A DNA stretch of 42,578 nucleotides from Acephala macrosclerotiorum (Eukaryota > Ascomycota > Leotiomycetes > Helotiales > Mollisiaceae). The position numbers and the translations under genes were made by a program. A model generated the notes under the pieces. That model was not told the origin of the DNA. It made no database searches and saw only the letters and a program-made list of their open reading frames with translations. Below, one piece after another: positions 12,148 to 21,875 of this stretch (the first letter of the stretch is position 1; every line of letters starts with the position of its first letter). The stretch is taken from NCBI GenBank assembly GCA_014904845.1, contig MU119582.1, positions 1 through 42,578 on the forward strand, in the 5' to 3' direction.

Positions 12148-13032
12148 ATGAGCACTCCCACTCCCACTTCTACTTTCTTTACGTCTACTTCGCCGGCTAC
12201 CACAGCTGCGGCAAGTCAGATTACTGATCCAGCATTCTATGGCTATACCAGCTTATCAATTCTCGAAAACGAGAGTACACTGTGTACGTTCATTGAGTTT
12301 ATTTGAAGATTATGCTTAACCATGATAAGTTTCCAGTGTAGACTGTAATGCTGGATCTACTTTCACAGTCGTAAGCGGCTACCTAGTAGATCATGCCAAC
12401 TGTTGTGCTGGTGAATGTGGTGTTTTCACCAGTTGCCCAGTTAGTACAACTCTCGACGCAGCTGGAACTACGCAGACTTGGTAGGCTTTCTAAACGCTCT
12501 GTAACGGCCTCACTGACTACTTTAACAGCACTGGTTCATCTACATGTGTGATAGATACCATTTACGGTGCTGCAGCAACTCATGCAATATACTGTGGCGT
12601 AGGCGAAGGTGGTCAATGGTACCGCAGCCTCCCAGAGAATGGAATCAGTATGTTGCAGAATCTTTCGTTGGGAAAGTACTCCATAGCTCACAGCATATAG
12701 CCCTGGCAAACACATCAGCAATTGATGCCGCGAATCGAACGACAGCCTCGAGTATGGCTACCTGGAAAATAATCACGATAGCCGTTAACGTGTTTATTTT
12801 CCTGGTTATCTTTGGGGTTCTTCTTCTTTGCTGCTGCGGTTGCAACGGTGCGCTTGAATCGGGGCCGGATAATAATGGTACACGTATGTTGACAGCGAGG
12901 GAGAGACGTCGAGAGCGTCGTAGGCAGCAAAAGGAACGTGAAAAGGAACGCCAAGATGAGATTGAGAGAGGTATACAAGAGACGAAGAAAGATGAAGCTC
13001 GGATTGCCAATGAAAGGGGGCTGCAGGGATAA
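12148..13032 (+). CDS. Ser/Thr- and Cys-rich single-pass membrane protein
   Basis: Proposed exons are 12148-12283, 12342-12480, 12529-12647 and 12701-13032, giving 241 aa. The first intron could instead use 12281/12337, adding one residue. Introns 2 and 3 have donors GTAGGC and GTATGT. The protein has a Ser/Thr/Pro-rich N terminus (residues 1-30), a Cys-rich region (about 45-125, including NCCAGECGVF), sequons NTS and NRT, one strongly hydrophobic helix (WKIITIAVNVFIFLVIFGVL), a Cys cluster (CCCGC) just inside, and a highly charged Arg/Lys/Glu tail likely to form a helix. That layout suggests a surface sensor- or anchor-like protein with a cytoplasmic tail. There is no cleavable signal peptide, so the single helix may act as signal anchor. 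The stop codon TAA uses the first base of the adjacent transposon. The family is not recognised. Confidence 0.7.
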
Positions 13033-13082
13033 GTCAAACCCCCTAGAAGTGGGCCCCCCTCTGTTCTGGGCCACCTCGCTTA
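13032..13082 (+). repeat. Left terminal inverted repeat of the pogo element
   Basis: 51 bp, from AGTCAAACCCCCTAGAAGTG to CACCTCGCTTA. It differs from the right copy at a single T/C position. It overlaps the last base of the upstream gene's stop codon. Confidence 0.93.
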
Positions 13083-13121
13083 ATTCCTACTAATCCAATT
13101 CGACTGCGAATAACTTTTTAA

Positions 13122-14760
13122 TCAATTAATAGATATATGAGATAAAGTAGAGACTATACTAGGGAAATCATCGGAATCTAATGGTACATTTTGACGGTTT
13201 CCAGTTTTCATCTGTACCTTGTAGATCTTCTCGATATCAGCGAACTTGGAATTTGGACTAGTCTTTATTTTCCGCTGTTTTCTAGGCTCAAATTGGACTA
13301 CTTTAGCTTTCAATGCTTGGATTTTGCGCTCTTGCTTAGTAATAACAAAGTCTTCATCGTCTAAGTTTTTAGCTATTTTCCTAAAAAGTACTCTAGCAAT
13401 TGTTGTATCGATCTGTTTAAGTCTCGTGATTTGCCTCGATTGTTCTCGAATATTTTCACTTTTTTGAGAGGTTTTCTAAACTTCAAATGATGAATCCTGA
13501 ATTTATTTAAGTACTATATCTTTTTTTGACGGTTGTAAAAATTCCTCGGTCGCTTTATTACTATTCTCAAGCAATAATCGGTTCATAAGAGGCTTCGAGA
13601 TGTTCAGTGGCCATAATTTTAAGGCTTTTTAATTCGCTTTACAGTTTTTTTCTGTTAAAGTATTTACTCGAGTCTATTTATAATATTTCAAGAAGTTTTG
13701 CTTTCTTATAGGCGTCGAGTCGTTGATAAGAGACAGCGAACTTAACTGCTTTCAGTAAGCGGATTTAAAAGGAGAAAAAATAGACAAATTTAAAGGTTGA
13801 AGCACATGTGAAGTGTGCAATAGTAAAAATAATAAGTAGATATTGTTCGAAAAGCACTCTCACATGAATTCTATTGTTTTATAACTTTTATAGCCATCTA
13901 ATATGAGTAGACGAGGCTTTTTTAAGTCACGTAGTACTGTTTGAGATATAAAGACGGTTTGCAACCACTTTAAAGTAGTATCGTCAGATGTCTATCTATT
14001 ATCGATTGCAGTAAACTTCCAGCTTTTATACTCTCTCAATCTCATAGAAAACTATTGTTATTGGACTGATTTTCCCTTGAATATAACGATCGGAAAAATG
14101 GCTCGACCGCTCGAAGAGATGCACTCAATAAATGAGATTCAAGCTTTAGAATTTGATTGTTTCTTTTGAATAAAACGTTTCTCAGTACTTTTAACTACTA
14201 ATCTATTTTCTTTTTGACTTTTTATGATCTTTACTTCGTCTATATTCTATCGGTTTTCAATTTTGATTACTTTGATCGTCGGTATTTTCAATTTTTGAAA
14301 CTAAGTCTTAATAATATCAGATATAGTACTATTAACACGCACAGAATCGATTCTGAATTGCTTTTTGATTTTAAGAATAGGATTCCGACGAAAAAATCCA
14401 ACTATTTAACGTTTTTCGAGTAGTGCAACATCGCGTCGAGAGGCCAAAATACGGCCAATAAAAGCTTTGATTTGTACATATATAAAATTGAGCTTTAGGC
14501 TTTTTTGAACTAGTACTCAGTCTATAAGACGTTGCTCTTGGATCGAGACAAGCCTCTATAGATGCGTATAGACTTCTTTCTTAGGAAGAATGCCGAGTAC
14601 TTTATGCTGAAAAGTGCCTCTCGATACACTTTAGTCGAGAGAAAATTTTCGCAAGGACTTTCTATTTGCCACGTTTTTAAGTGCATACTAGATATCAGTT
14701 TCTGTATATGAAAGCTTTATGATCGGCTCTAATAATTTGCAAAATTTGGAAAAGTTTTAT
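13122..14760 (-). pseudogene. Pogo/Fot1 transposase (HTH-DDE) remnant
   Basis: Around 13921-13690 (minus strand) the translation shows the DDE_1 core: KPRLLILDG, then KSYKTIEFM, then LLHTSHVLQPL and LSIFSPFKSAY. These correspond to the family's LILDGHxSH and HTSHxLQPLD motifs. Two in-frame TGA codons sit in this segment. His residues read as Tyr, and the Asp after QPL reads as Asn. All are C-to-T or G-to-A changes, matching RIP. The last 63 codons (13313-13122) are a Lys-rich tail ending at the natural stop. Toward 14600-14700 traces of the N-terminal HTH region are visible in broken frames. Not functional. Confidence 0.88.
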
Positions 14761-14817
14761 TAAGGAATAATAAAAATATTCGAGGTTAAAATAAGTAGTG
14801 AAATAATGGCGGTATAC

Positions 14818-14868
14818 TAAGCGAGGTGGCCCAGAACAGGGGGGGGCCCACTTCTAGGGGGTTTGACT
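14818..14868 (+). repeat. Right terminal inverted repeat of the pogo element
   Basis: 51 bp, the reverse complement of the left repeat with one mismatch (a run of eight G against an interrupted run). Followed by the TA duplication at 14869-14870. Confidence 0.93.
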
Positions 14869-14870
14869 TA

Positions 14871-15829
14871 CTAGTGAAATGTACTTTGTTGGAGGCTTAC
14901 GTTGTTACGAGGTTAGGTAGTTGTGGAAACATGATCGTGATTAACACTGCATCTGATTCTCTTAGAAGGTCGCTCTCACGTCTGACGAGCCATGCGTACG
15001 AGAGCAGTTGCTTGGTTTGGCAGATCTTTTGGGTCTAGCAGTCGATATCGATTAGGAATATCGGGAGTGGTTTAATAAAAATTCGTTTCTCGTGCCAAAG
15101 ATATTCGTTCGGGTCCTCAGTGATAATGATATCGCGGCCCGACAGCTGCTATCGATGCAATGGTCTCCCACAGTTGGGAAAGCCCGCTAGCCACGGAAAT
15201 GATTTGATCTCGTCAAGGCGCGCCGTCCGTAGCTCCGCCGTATAGTATGCATCTGGGTCGTCTGTGATTCTCGCGAGGGTATTTCCGGCAGGGAGCAGAT
15301 TGCGGCTGAGGTAGCTGAGACATCCGATATGGATTCGTTAAGGCGTGGTGGAGTTGAAGGTGGCGGGCGAACGATAGGTCGAGAGAAAGGAGGTCTCAAC
15401 ATCTGCGAGGATCAGCGTGTTATAGAAGCAACGTGGACAGTTCTGGATCCCACCTGAAGGCGTCGCAGAACTAGAGATTCAAGATTGTGCAGCGAGTGGA
15501 CAAGCAGCAGCTCAAGGCTATCTCAGCCATGCCATATTCGGACCAGAGGAAGTGAAAGCACTTGAGGCCAGCAGGTCTTTCAGAGTTTCTCTTAATGTCG
15601 GGTCTGTCGTAAAGGTTTGAGTTGAACGTAATACAACTCCACGAGGACGTTTGGAGTGCACGGGCTACCCCAGGAAACTGTTAAAATGTTGGTCTGGGAT
15701 GCCCTAAATCACGTGAATTGGCGTGGAACACTTGGTGTTTTAGGTGTCTATGATTAAAAGGTGTCCTCTAGATCTCTGGTAGAATCAAGGACTTTCTGCA
15801 CTCTTTTGCCCCCTAGAAGTGATTATTTT
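14871..15829. other. Intergenic, no supported gene
   Basis: This is normal-composition sequence. Just right of the transposon lies the displaced 3' flank of the 12148-13032 gene: the uninterrupted site would read CAG GGA TAC TAG. Several open stretches of 60-75 codons exist on both strands (for example 15187-15402) but none carries a recognisable domain or consistent splice signals. A 13-bp match to the pogo inverted repeat occurs at 15809-15821. Confidence 0.4.
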
Positions 15830-16199
15830 GACAGAAACTTACTACGATGATCTGTGCACGACTCCAACATCAACCGTAACGTGACTTGGTTGGTAGCTGA
15901 AGGACCTTGCGTCTGCTCTTGCGCCTTGCTGACTTGGCATTGAGAGAGAAAAAAAATCACAAACAGCGAGAACGAAATTCTTGGAATTACGCAACGCAAA
16001 ACCACATCTAGCGGTCCTACTTTCCGGTCGATTAAATAGTCTGAACCTGTGCGCATCGCCCAGTGCGACATAGGCGTCATGGCATCAACGTGGCCCCAAG
16101 TGACTGCATGGTCCACCAACCTCCGTGAGCATGCCACACACCTCAGCAAATATTTCAGCGAGGCACTTCGATGTATCGAATCCGCAAAGGAACAGCCAG
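15830..16199. other. Unassigned sequence beyond the MFS break
   Basis: On the minus strand this is where the C-terminal half of the transporter should be, yet no transporter helices are found. A 108-codon minus-strand open frame (15823-16149) and an 88-codon plus-strand one (16049-16315) overlap here; neither resembles a known family. I do not call either. Confidence 0.35.
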
Positions 16200-16650
16200 T
16201 CCCTACTCACCTCGTGAAGACGCTGATAGCAGCTATGACCGTTGTCCTCACCAAAATCGAGAATGCCCCCCCATTCGAGTGCCAGCAAGAGCATGATACG
16301 AGCAGGTGTGAATAAAGCAAAGCCAGGAACATCAAGTCTTTTCGCTTGCTCTTGAGGTGTAGCTTTCTGGTTGCGGCCAGCTTGGAATCTGGTATACGCG
16401 TCACACCGAGGATAGCACCTGTAATGCCACCGATTGGCAAGTTCAGCCAGAAGCACCATCGCCAGGTGGCGTGCTGTGTGAAGGCTCCTCCGAGTACAGG
16501 TCCGAGGACGAGACCTAGACTTGCTACTCCCATCATTATTCCAACGTACACTATAACCACAAGTCAGCATTGCAAAAGGTCCCTCCTCTTATTCAATGTT
16601 TGTTCCTAGTTGGGAGAAGGAGGAGTACTAACAAGGTCTCTTGCCCTGGG

Positions 16651-16682
<32 letters not shown>

Positions 16683-17261
16683 ATACGTAGACATCCGATT
16701 ATCAGTCCTAAACCTCCAACACCAGAGAAGGCTCGTCCGATGATGAGCATGGTGGAGGACTTGGCGAGGGCACAAATCAAAGAGCCAGTTTTGGAGATGA
16801 AAAGGACAGCGAGGAAGACTTTCTGGCAAAAGTGCTTTTTCAAGAAGAAGAAAAGAGATCGTACCTTCGAAGTATAGTAAGTATATATCTTTCCTTGGAG
16901 CGGTTGCAGTGCTGCTCTAGAAGTACATCAGTGTCTATCTTCAACAGAAGTACAGCAGCAGGAAGCTTACAATGAGAGCATGTAAGCAGACCCATACCAC
17001 CCAATATCCTTGATCTAGTTGAACGTATTCGTAATTCGTGGAATTGCCTGTGATAAAAGTGTCAGCGGGAGCAAGTCTAGGCAGGAAGACGCTTACAGTC
17101 ACTACAATGGTTTGGCCCAGCATTATCAACAACATTACGAGTGTCAGACCAGCAAGAACAGCATAGACTCGAAACCCAGTGATGTATTCTGAATCTGAAC
17201 CTAGCTCTGTTGAAGGATGGGCCTCATCGTCGGAAGTTAAAGTCGTGGAGTCTTGGTCCAT
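16200..17261 (-). pseudogene. MFS multidrug transporter (DHA2-like), truncated
   Basis: Exons on the minus strand are about 17261-17097, 17047-16971, 16916-16865, 16822-16633 and 16560 onward. Together they give an acidic N terminus, helix 1 (YAVLAGLTLVMLLIMLGQTI), DIGWYGSAYML, LQPLQGKIYTYY, GRAFSGVGGLGLIIG, the antiporter motif [13 protein letters not shown], and [13 protein letters not shown], all typical of 14-helix drug/H+ antiporters. Defects: an in-frame TAG in exon 2 (17017-17015) before IKDIGW; a frameshift near 16380, after which [13 protein letters not shown] continues in another frame; and loss of all sequence after about residue 300, so roughly half of a 550 aa family member is missing. 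A (GCA)9 tract encodes poly-Ala at the end of a helix. It lies next to a Zn2Cys6 regulator, as in many toxin/drug-efflux or metabolite loci, but no biosynthetic gene is present. Confidence 0.85.
16653..16679 (+). repeat. (GCA)9 trinucleotide microsatellite
   Basis: Nine perfect GCA units. On the minus strand they read as GCT codons giving a poly-alanine run in the MFS pseudogene between GCLRIL and PQGKRP, where relatives have a short loop. Confidence 0.9.
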
Positions 17262-17782
17262 GTTTGGCTGATCTTTGACTTCTTCGACAGTATTTGGACG
17301 TAATGAAAGAGAAGAAATCTTCTCACACGATTTTTTGCTTCAGCCATGACTGAAGAACAGTTTGACTGCTCTAAGTGGACTCATTGTTCTTGAAGTCGAG
17401 GTCTCATGTGTGCGAATGGAGGTTAGTGGAAATTAAAAATCGTAAAGTCCGCGCCCCTGGACATGTTGACATTTATGAATACGCTTCCAATCAACTCCCC
17501 GATCTGCAACTGCTGCAGCCTGTTGCTATGGGGCTCGATAAATAAGTTCCGCCGAGCATCACAAATCCGAGGTCGGGAAGCGGAGAATTGGAAAGTGCCT
17601 GTTCCGTATGCAGAGCTCAGCAGCGGATGATCGCGCTGAATCGGCAACTGAACAGGGGTCAGAAATCTTTGCACATTGAATATGAGATTGTTCATACCCT
17701 TTTATTACGTCTATTGTTGAGTTATTGTACATTACGCAGCTCGCATCGCAAACCGGAGCCCAATTATTCGTCGAACGCACCA
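17262..17782. promoter_or_regulatory. MFS upstream / transcription factor 3' flank
   Basis: The MFS remnant and the transcription factor gene both run on the minus strand, so this 520 bp holds the factor's 3' UTR and the former transporter promoter. Minus-strand open frames here lack ATG-domain support. No specific binding site can be assigned. Confidence 0.35.
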
Positions 17783-20307
17783 CTATTGTTGCATCGGCCA
17801 GTCACCCATAAACTCCATCCAGTACGAATCGTCCAAGAAATTTACATCCTCTCCGTTCATGATCCCATCATACAACACCGAGGCCGCCTGGTAATTCGGT
17901 GTCGAATCAGAACCCACTTTCGTCTCATACCAAGTCTTGACAACTCCCATCGCACGAGCACACCCAGTGAGGAACGAGTGTCTGCATGGCTGGCGCTGTA
18001 TCCGATCAATATCTGCTCCAACCTGACTGAATTTTTCAAGCAGCTGCTCGAAGTAGTAATTCAGGTTCGCTGTCTGTCGCACAGTACCCAGATCCCAACC
18101 CGGTTCTTCAAGAACGCAGAGTTTCAGCAGACTAGAAATGCCACGACCCAGAGGTGCAAGGTCTGCGACTGATGTTCCATAATAAGCCGACATTGGTCGC
18201 TCGAGATACTCGTCAAGAAGCTTTTTACAGGCCACCATGCAGCTGTGTAGTAGATCAAGCCTCTGTGAACTGTCGTAAGCGAATGAAGTTGTTGGAAATA
18301 GTGCTTTGTAGAAGCTAGGTTCGTATAGAAAGACACTGTTACTGGCATAGCTCATGGTCATCATTCCTAAGGATCGTCAGAGAAGTCAGGATGGTTTTTG
18401 GGGCGGGAGCGGAGCTTACGATTTTGCTGTATACTAGGTGGAAGTGATCTCCAAAAGCTTTCCATATTATCACGAACCGCCTTGATATGCATTGCAACTG
18501 GGGCCCTGTGGTCATCGGTGAAAGACTTCTTCGTAAGAAGATTGTCGATGGGATGGATCAAGTGTTCGAGTCTCACGGACGCGACAAGTAGCAAATCCGA
18601 CTCATGCTCTACTCGCTCTTCTAGAGTTTGGCAACAGAAGTCGATATATGGTGTGTATGATAGGCCTTCGGTTCTCTTGACACAGAGGGAGTATCTGGAC
18701 AGGTCAGCTCCTTAATCAGAGAAGTAGGAAGAAATTGCGGAATTGCAAAAAGGGAACAACAAACACTGAACCCAAGTAGTAACAGCAAAGCAGGGCTCGA
18801 CATTCATCAGAGTTACGTCTGGCAGTATCGTTTGCGAGACTGTCGGGAATATTTCGAGTCTGACACTCCGCAAGCATTTCTCCTGGGCCGTCATATTCTC
18901 GAATAGGTCTCGTGAGCTTCAAATCAAACAGTAGGGCTATTGCTAGTTGAAAGAGGCCTGTGGATATCAGAGCGGGAGGCACTGGTGAGACGAAGTAAGA
19001 CCTAGGAATCAACCATCATTAGCTAATGTCCTGCGAGAACTGGGACATGGTTTTCAAGTTTACGAACCATGCATTTAGCAGAATGACGCCTTGAAGCATA
19101 TCGAGATCCTTTTCTCCGCGTATGAGCATTGACGTAGAAATGTCAACCATGAGATCTTTGCACATCTCAATCTGGTGTGCTCGAGACTGTTGAAATGCAA
19201 CTGTCCAGATAGCTTTAAGCACGTAGGGATGCCGTGTTCGTAGCTCAGATATTGACTTCGACGGAATCACAACGAATGGGAAATGAGGTGTAAAATGTTC
19301 TCGAAATTTGTCGACTAGCTGATCGCCGTCTTGGTCGGACAGAATCCATATGCTGCTAGAAAAGTGCTGCTTGGGTGGAGCTACCGTTGAGTTGTCGACG
19401 GGTAGGACGGCAGTGCCAGGGAATTCGCCTAGACGTCGTGGTGGTGGTGGTTCTCCTCGTCCAAAAGCCGCTATAGCATCCTGTCCTGGAAAGGCACCCC
19501 ATAAGGAAGCGTCGGGCTTTGCATGTTTTAAGACCTCGCAGGGAGTTTGTGCGACAGGAGAGTGCTGAGCTTCGCTGTGAGAATTGCTTTCAGGAGGGGT
19601 AAGTCGGTTGAGGTTTACGCCTTGCGCGCTGGCAAGTAGTGAGACAAGACTTTCAATCTTCTGCTCGAGCTTTGCCGTGCTTCTGCAGGACTTGTTAGCA
19701 TGAGTGACTCTGGGACATTTTAGAGTTGTGAAAGAGACCGCGATTTGATATGAAGTGACATCAAAGGTGCTGCAGACTAGTGGGCCAAGGCGAATATCCG
19801 CAATTGTGAGAACTATTCTTTGATACCCCTCTCAAGAAGTCCTCTGCATCTCGGGCAATGTTGTTGTGTGATCTTTGGCTCTTGCTACAGGTATGCAAAA
19901 CAAGTAACACAGAGCACTTGCACTAATTGGGATTGTCTGACAATGGAGGGTTCTCACAACAAAGTTGGTGCCAGATTCAAGTAGCTTTGTTTCTCTACTT
20001 TCGTCTCTGGGATAAAAATGTCCTTGAAATGCTGGGACTTTGGAGAGTTGCGATTTGACATACTGCAAACCGTCAACATTGCGAAAGGGTGTAGAACTCA
20101 CGTGTTTGTATTCGGAGACCTTTTTTTCCTGGCGGCTCTTGGTACAGTCGTGCATTCCTTATTCAGTCGGGAGCATCTCGCGCAGCGGTTGTCTGTTGTG
20201 CCCGTTGTTGCCGGTTGTGGCACGCATTTGGCTTTGGCTCGTGAGCAATTCTGGCACGCCCGAGCGGACGCACGACCTCCGTGGGATGATTCTGCAGCGT
20301 CCGACAT
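17783..20307 (-). CDS. Zn2Cys6 fungal transcription factor
   Basis: Exons on the minus strand are 20307-20102, 19682-19068, 19001-18765, 18694-18420 and 18366-17783, joining in frame to 638 aa. Residues about 17-55 are a Gal4-type binuclear zinc cluster with six cysteines (ACQNCSRAKAKC, then CARCSRLNKEC), followed by a basic stretch (RAARKKR) and a short coiled-coil-like segment (TAKLEQKIESLVSLLA). The rest is a fungal regulatory domain with typical landmarks: DKFREHFTPHFPFV, HPYVLKAIWTVAF, ILLNAW, LGSVYSLCVKRTEGLSYTPY, ESFWRSLPPSIQQN. It should act in the nucleus as a dimeric activator or repressor; targets are unknown, though the adjacent MFS remnant is a natural candidate. The start ATG at 20307 gives MSDAAESS. 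Intron 1 (20101-19683) is about 419 nt, far longer than the others (53-70 nt). No stops interrupt the model. Donor choice at introns 2 and 3 (GTTCGT, GTTTGT) is inferred from frame continuity. Confidence 0.85.
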
Positions 20308-20808
20308 ACTGAGCGACAAAGGCGGGGATTACCTGGGAACGGTGGAAAAGATATGAAATCCGGTCAAGGAGTCGAGCAATTTCGATGGAAGTCTGAAGGG
20401 GACGGAGAACGATCGGTGTACGGAGCAATTTATTTACCGCCCCCGATTCGTTAAATGATCCAATGATCTTGAGACTTTTTCCGTGCCAAAAGTTGCAGTC
20501 TGTGGTTGGGAAATGGTCGTGCTGGCTTTTGAGGGTCTCTGTAACATATTGGAGTCGAAGAGATATCTGGCAAGACCATAAGTGTGCTGTTTGGATATCG
20601 CGATGTAAATTTTCATGCTCTCCAACGGCTTCTCAAGGTAGAATGATCACATGATCCTGAGCTGAATTGAGCTGTCAGCTGCAGCGAAGTGATCACCGAA
20701 GCTGCTCTCCAGAGATAACCCATACACCCGCGAATGCTAACAAATCAAATGACATGAAACACAAGTCCTCATACCCTCCACCTATACTTCCGATCCTTCG
20801 GAGTAGAG
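20308..20808. promoter_or_regulatory. Upstream region of the Zn2Cys6 gene
   Basis: About 500 bp between the transcription factor start and the end of the 2EXR pseudogene, both on the minus strand. I see no clear coding sequence, TATA box or repeat. Confidence 0.35.
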
Positions 20809-21875
20809 CTAGGACCTCAAAAATCCGGAACTTTCAATGGGCAAAAAGCCAGTGGCGGGGAAGAACCTCTCTCTTTGGAGGTCATTTGCAGTGTCCTGGG
20901 GCAAGTTTACTGTTGATGAGGTATCGCCATGTAAGGAATCATCGACGACTTTGACGAACTTGACATTAAGAGCTAGGTAAGATCTAGCGAGTTGCCGATT
21001 CTTGTTTCGAAGAAGTCGTAAGTAGGCTGTAGACTGCTCGTCTATCTCATTGTGTATAGCACCGCTATCCAACATGAACCGACTCTCCGAACTACGGGAA
21101 GAAAATGTCCTAGTGGTGATGAATTTTACGGCCTTGAGATTTTTGAAACGTAAGATTGTCTGCTGTGCCAGGGGTTCTTTCGATTTTCGGATTTGTCGAA
21201 TGGCCTCTGCATGGCTTGCACGCAGTAACCGTCGGTACCCAGCAACTGTATCCATAGTCGAAGTGTGTCTGTGTCTGCAATCGCAACATGACGGACCCGT
21301 TCCAAATGGAAATTATCATCGTTATACCGACACAGACTGTTCACTGGCCCCCAAAGCCAACCTGGAACATTGAAACCCCCATCCATAAGCCCCTGCCCTA
21401 CGTTTACCACCCCAAGTAGATCGTCAATCACCAAGATGTCATTCTCGATGTCAACGTAGTTGAAGGAAAACATAGGCTTTAGCCTTCAACGACGGGATCG
21501 GAAGATTCTCGTGGCTCTCAACTGTGCTGGGATCTGGATTGCCAAACCCGTACTGTGCAGTGGAGGGTCTGGTGAAAGATTTGGGGATATCTGGGTCGCC
21601 AAATGGCGCTCAAAATTCTCCCAAGGCTGATAAATTCCCAACGCCACCTCCAGACACCCTGCAAGCAGCTAGCAGTGGAATCTGGAGATGTCGGCAGCTG
21701 GTTGATTAAAGATCCTCGATGCTGATGATCCTAGTATAATTGCCATGTCTCAAATTTCCTGGCGAATCTCCGGAGGAAAAGACGAGAACAACGTGAACGT
21801 CGGTTCATCATCAGTTGCTACTTGTCGAGGAGGATCAAATTTCCCTCTCACTAGGTTGATGTACGTTTGAGACAT
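20809..21875 (-). pseudogene. 2EXR-domain family protein, broken
   Basis: It starts at ATG 21875 (MSQTYINLVRGKF) and soon shows the 2EXR signature TLFSSFPPEIRQEI, but the next codon is TGA where family members have Trp (EIRxxIW). After that, family-like pieces (RIISIEDL, PLLAACR, ALGIYQPWE, FNYVDIENDILVIDD, LERVRHVAIADTDTLRLWI, LRFKNLKAVKFITT) appear in different frames, so there are also indels. The last open part runs 21255-20809 and contains a charged, helical C-terminal region. Trp-to-stop is TGG to TGA, equal to CpA to TpA on the plus strand, as RIP would give. The molecular role of 2EXR proteins is unknown. A related intact gene lies at 29902-30648. Part of the frame switching could be unrecognised introns. 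Confidence 0.75.

Larger units (their letters stand above)
13032..14868 (-). mobile_element. Fot1/pogo-type DNA transposon, mutated
   Basis: The element is 1837 bp, bounded by 51-bp terminal inverted repeats that begin AGTCAAACCCCC and agree at 50 of 51 positions. It is flanked by a TA target duplication (13030-13031 and 14869-14870). The AGTCAA terminus, TA target and ~1.8-1.9 kb size are those of Fot1/pogo elements of the Tc1-mariner superfamily. The interior has diagnostic transposase motifs on the minus strand but many stops, so the copy is non-autonomous. Its GC-rich ends contrast with an AT-rich interior. Confidence 0.92.

Noticed and set aside
16049..16315. Plus-strand frame opposite the MFS remnant
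   Set aside because: Overlaps recognisable transporter sequence on the other strand and has no family of its own.
19832..20155. Minus-strand open frame within intron 1 of the Zn2Cys6 gene
   Set aside because: The exon 1 to exon 2 junction is in frame and places a typical linker right after the zinc cluster, so this frame is best read as intron.
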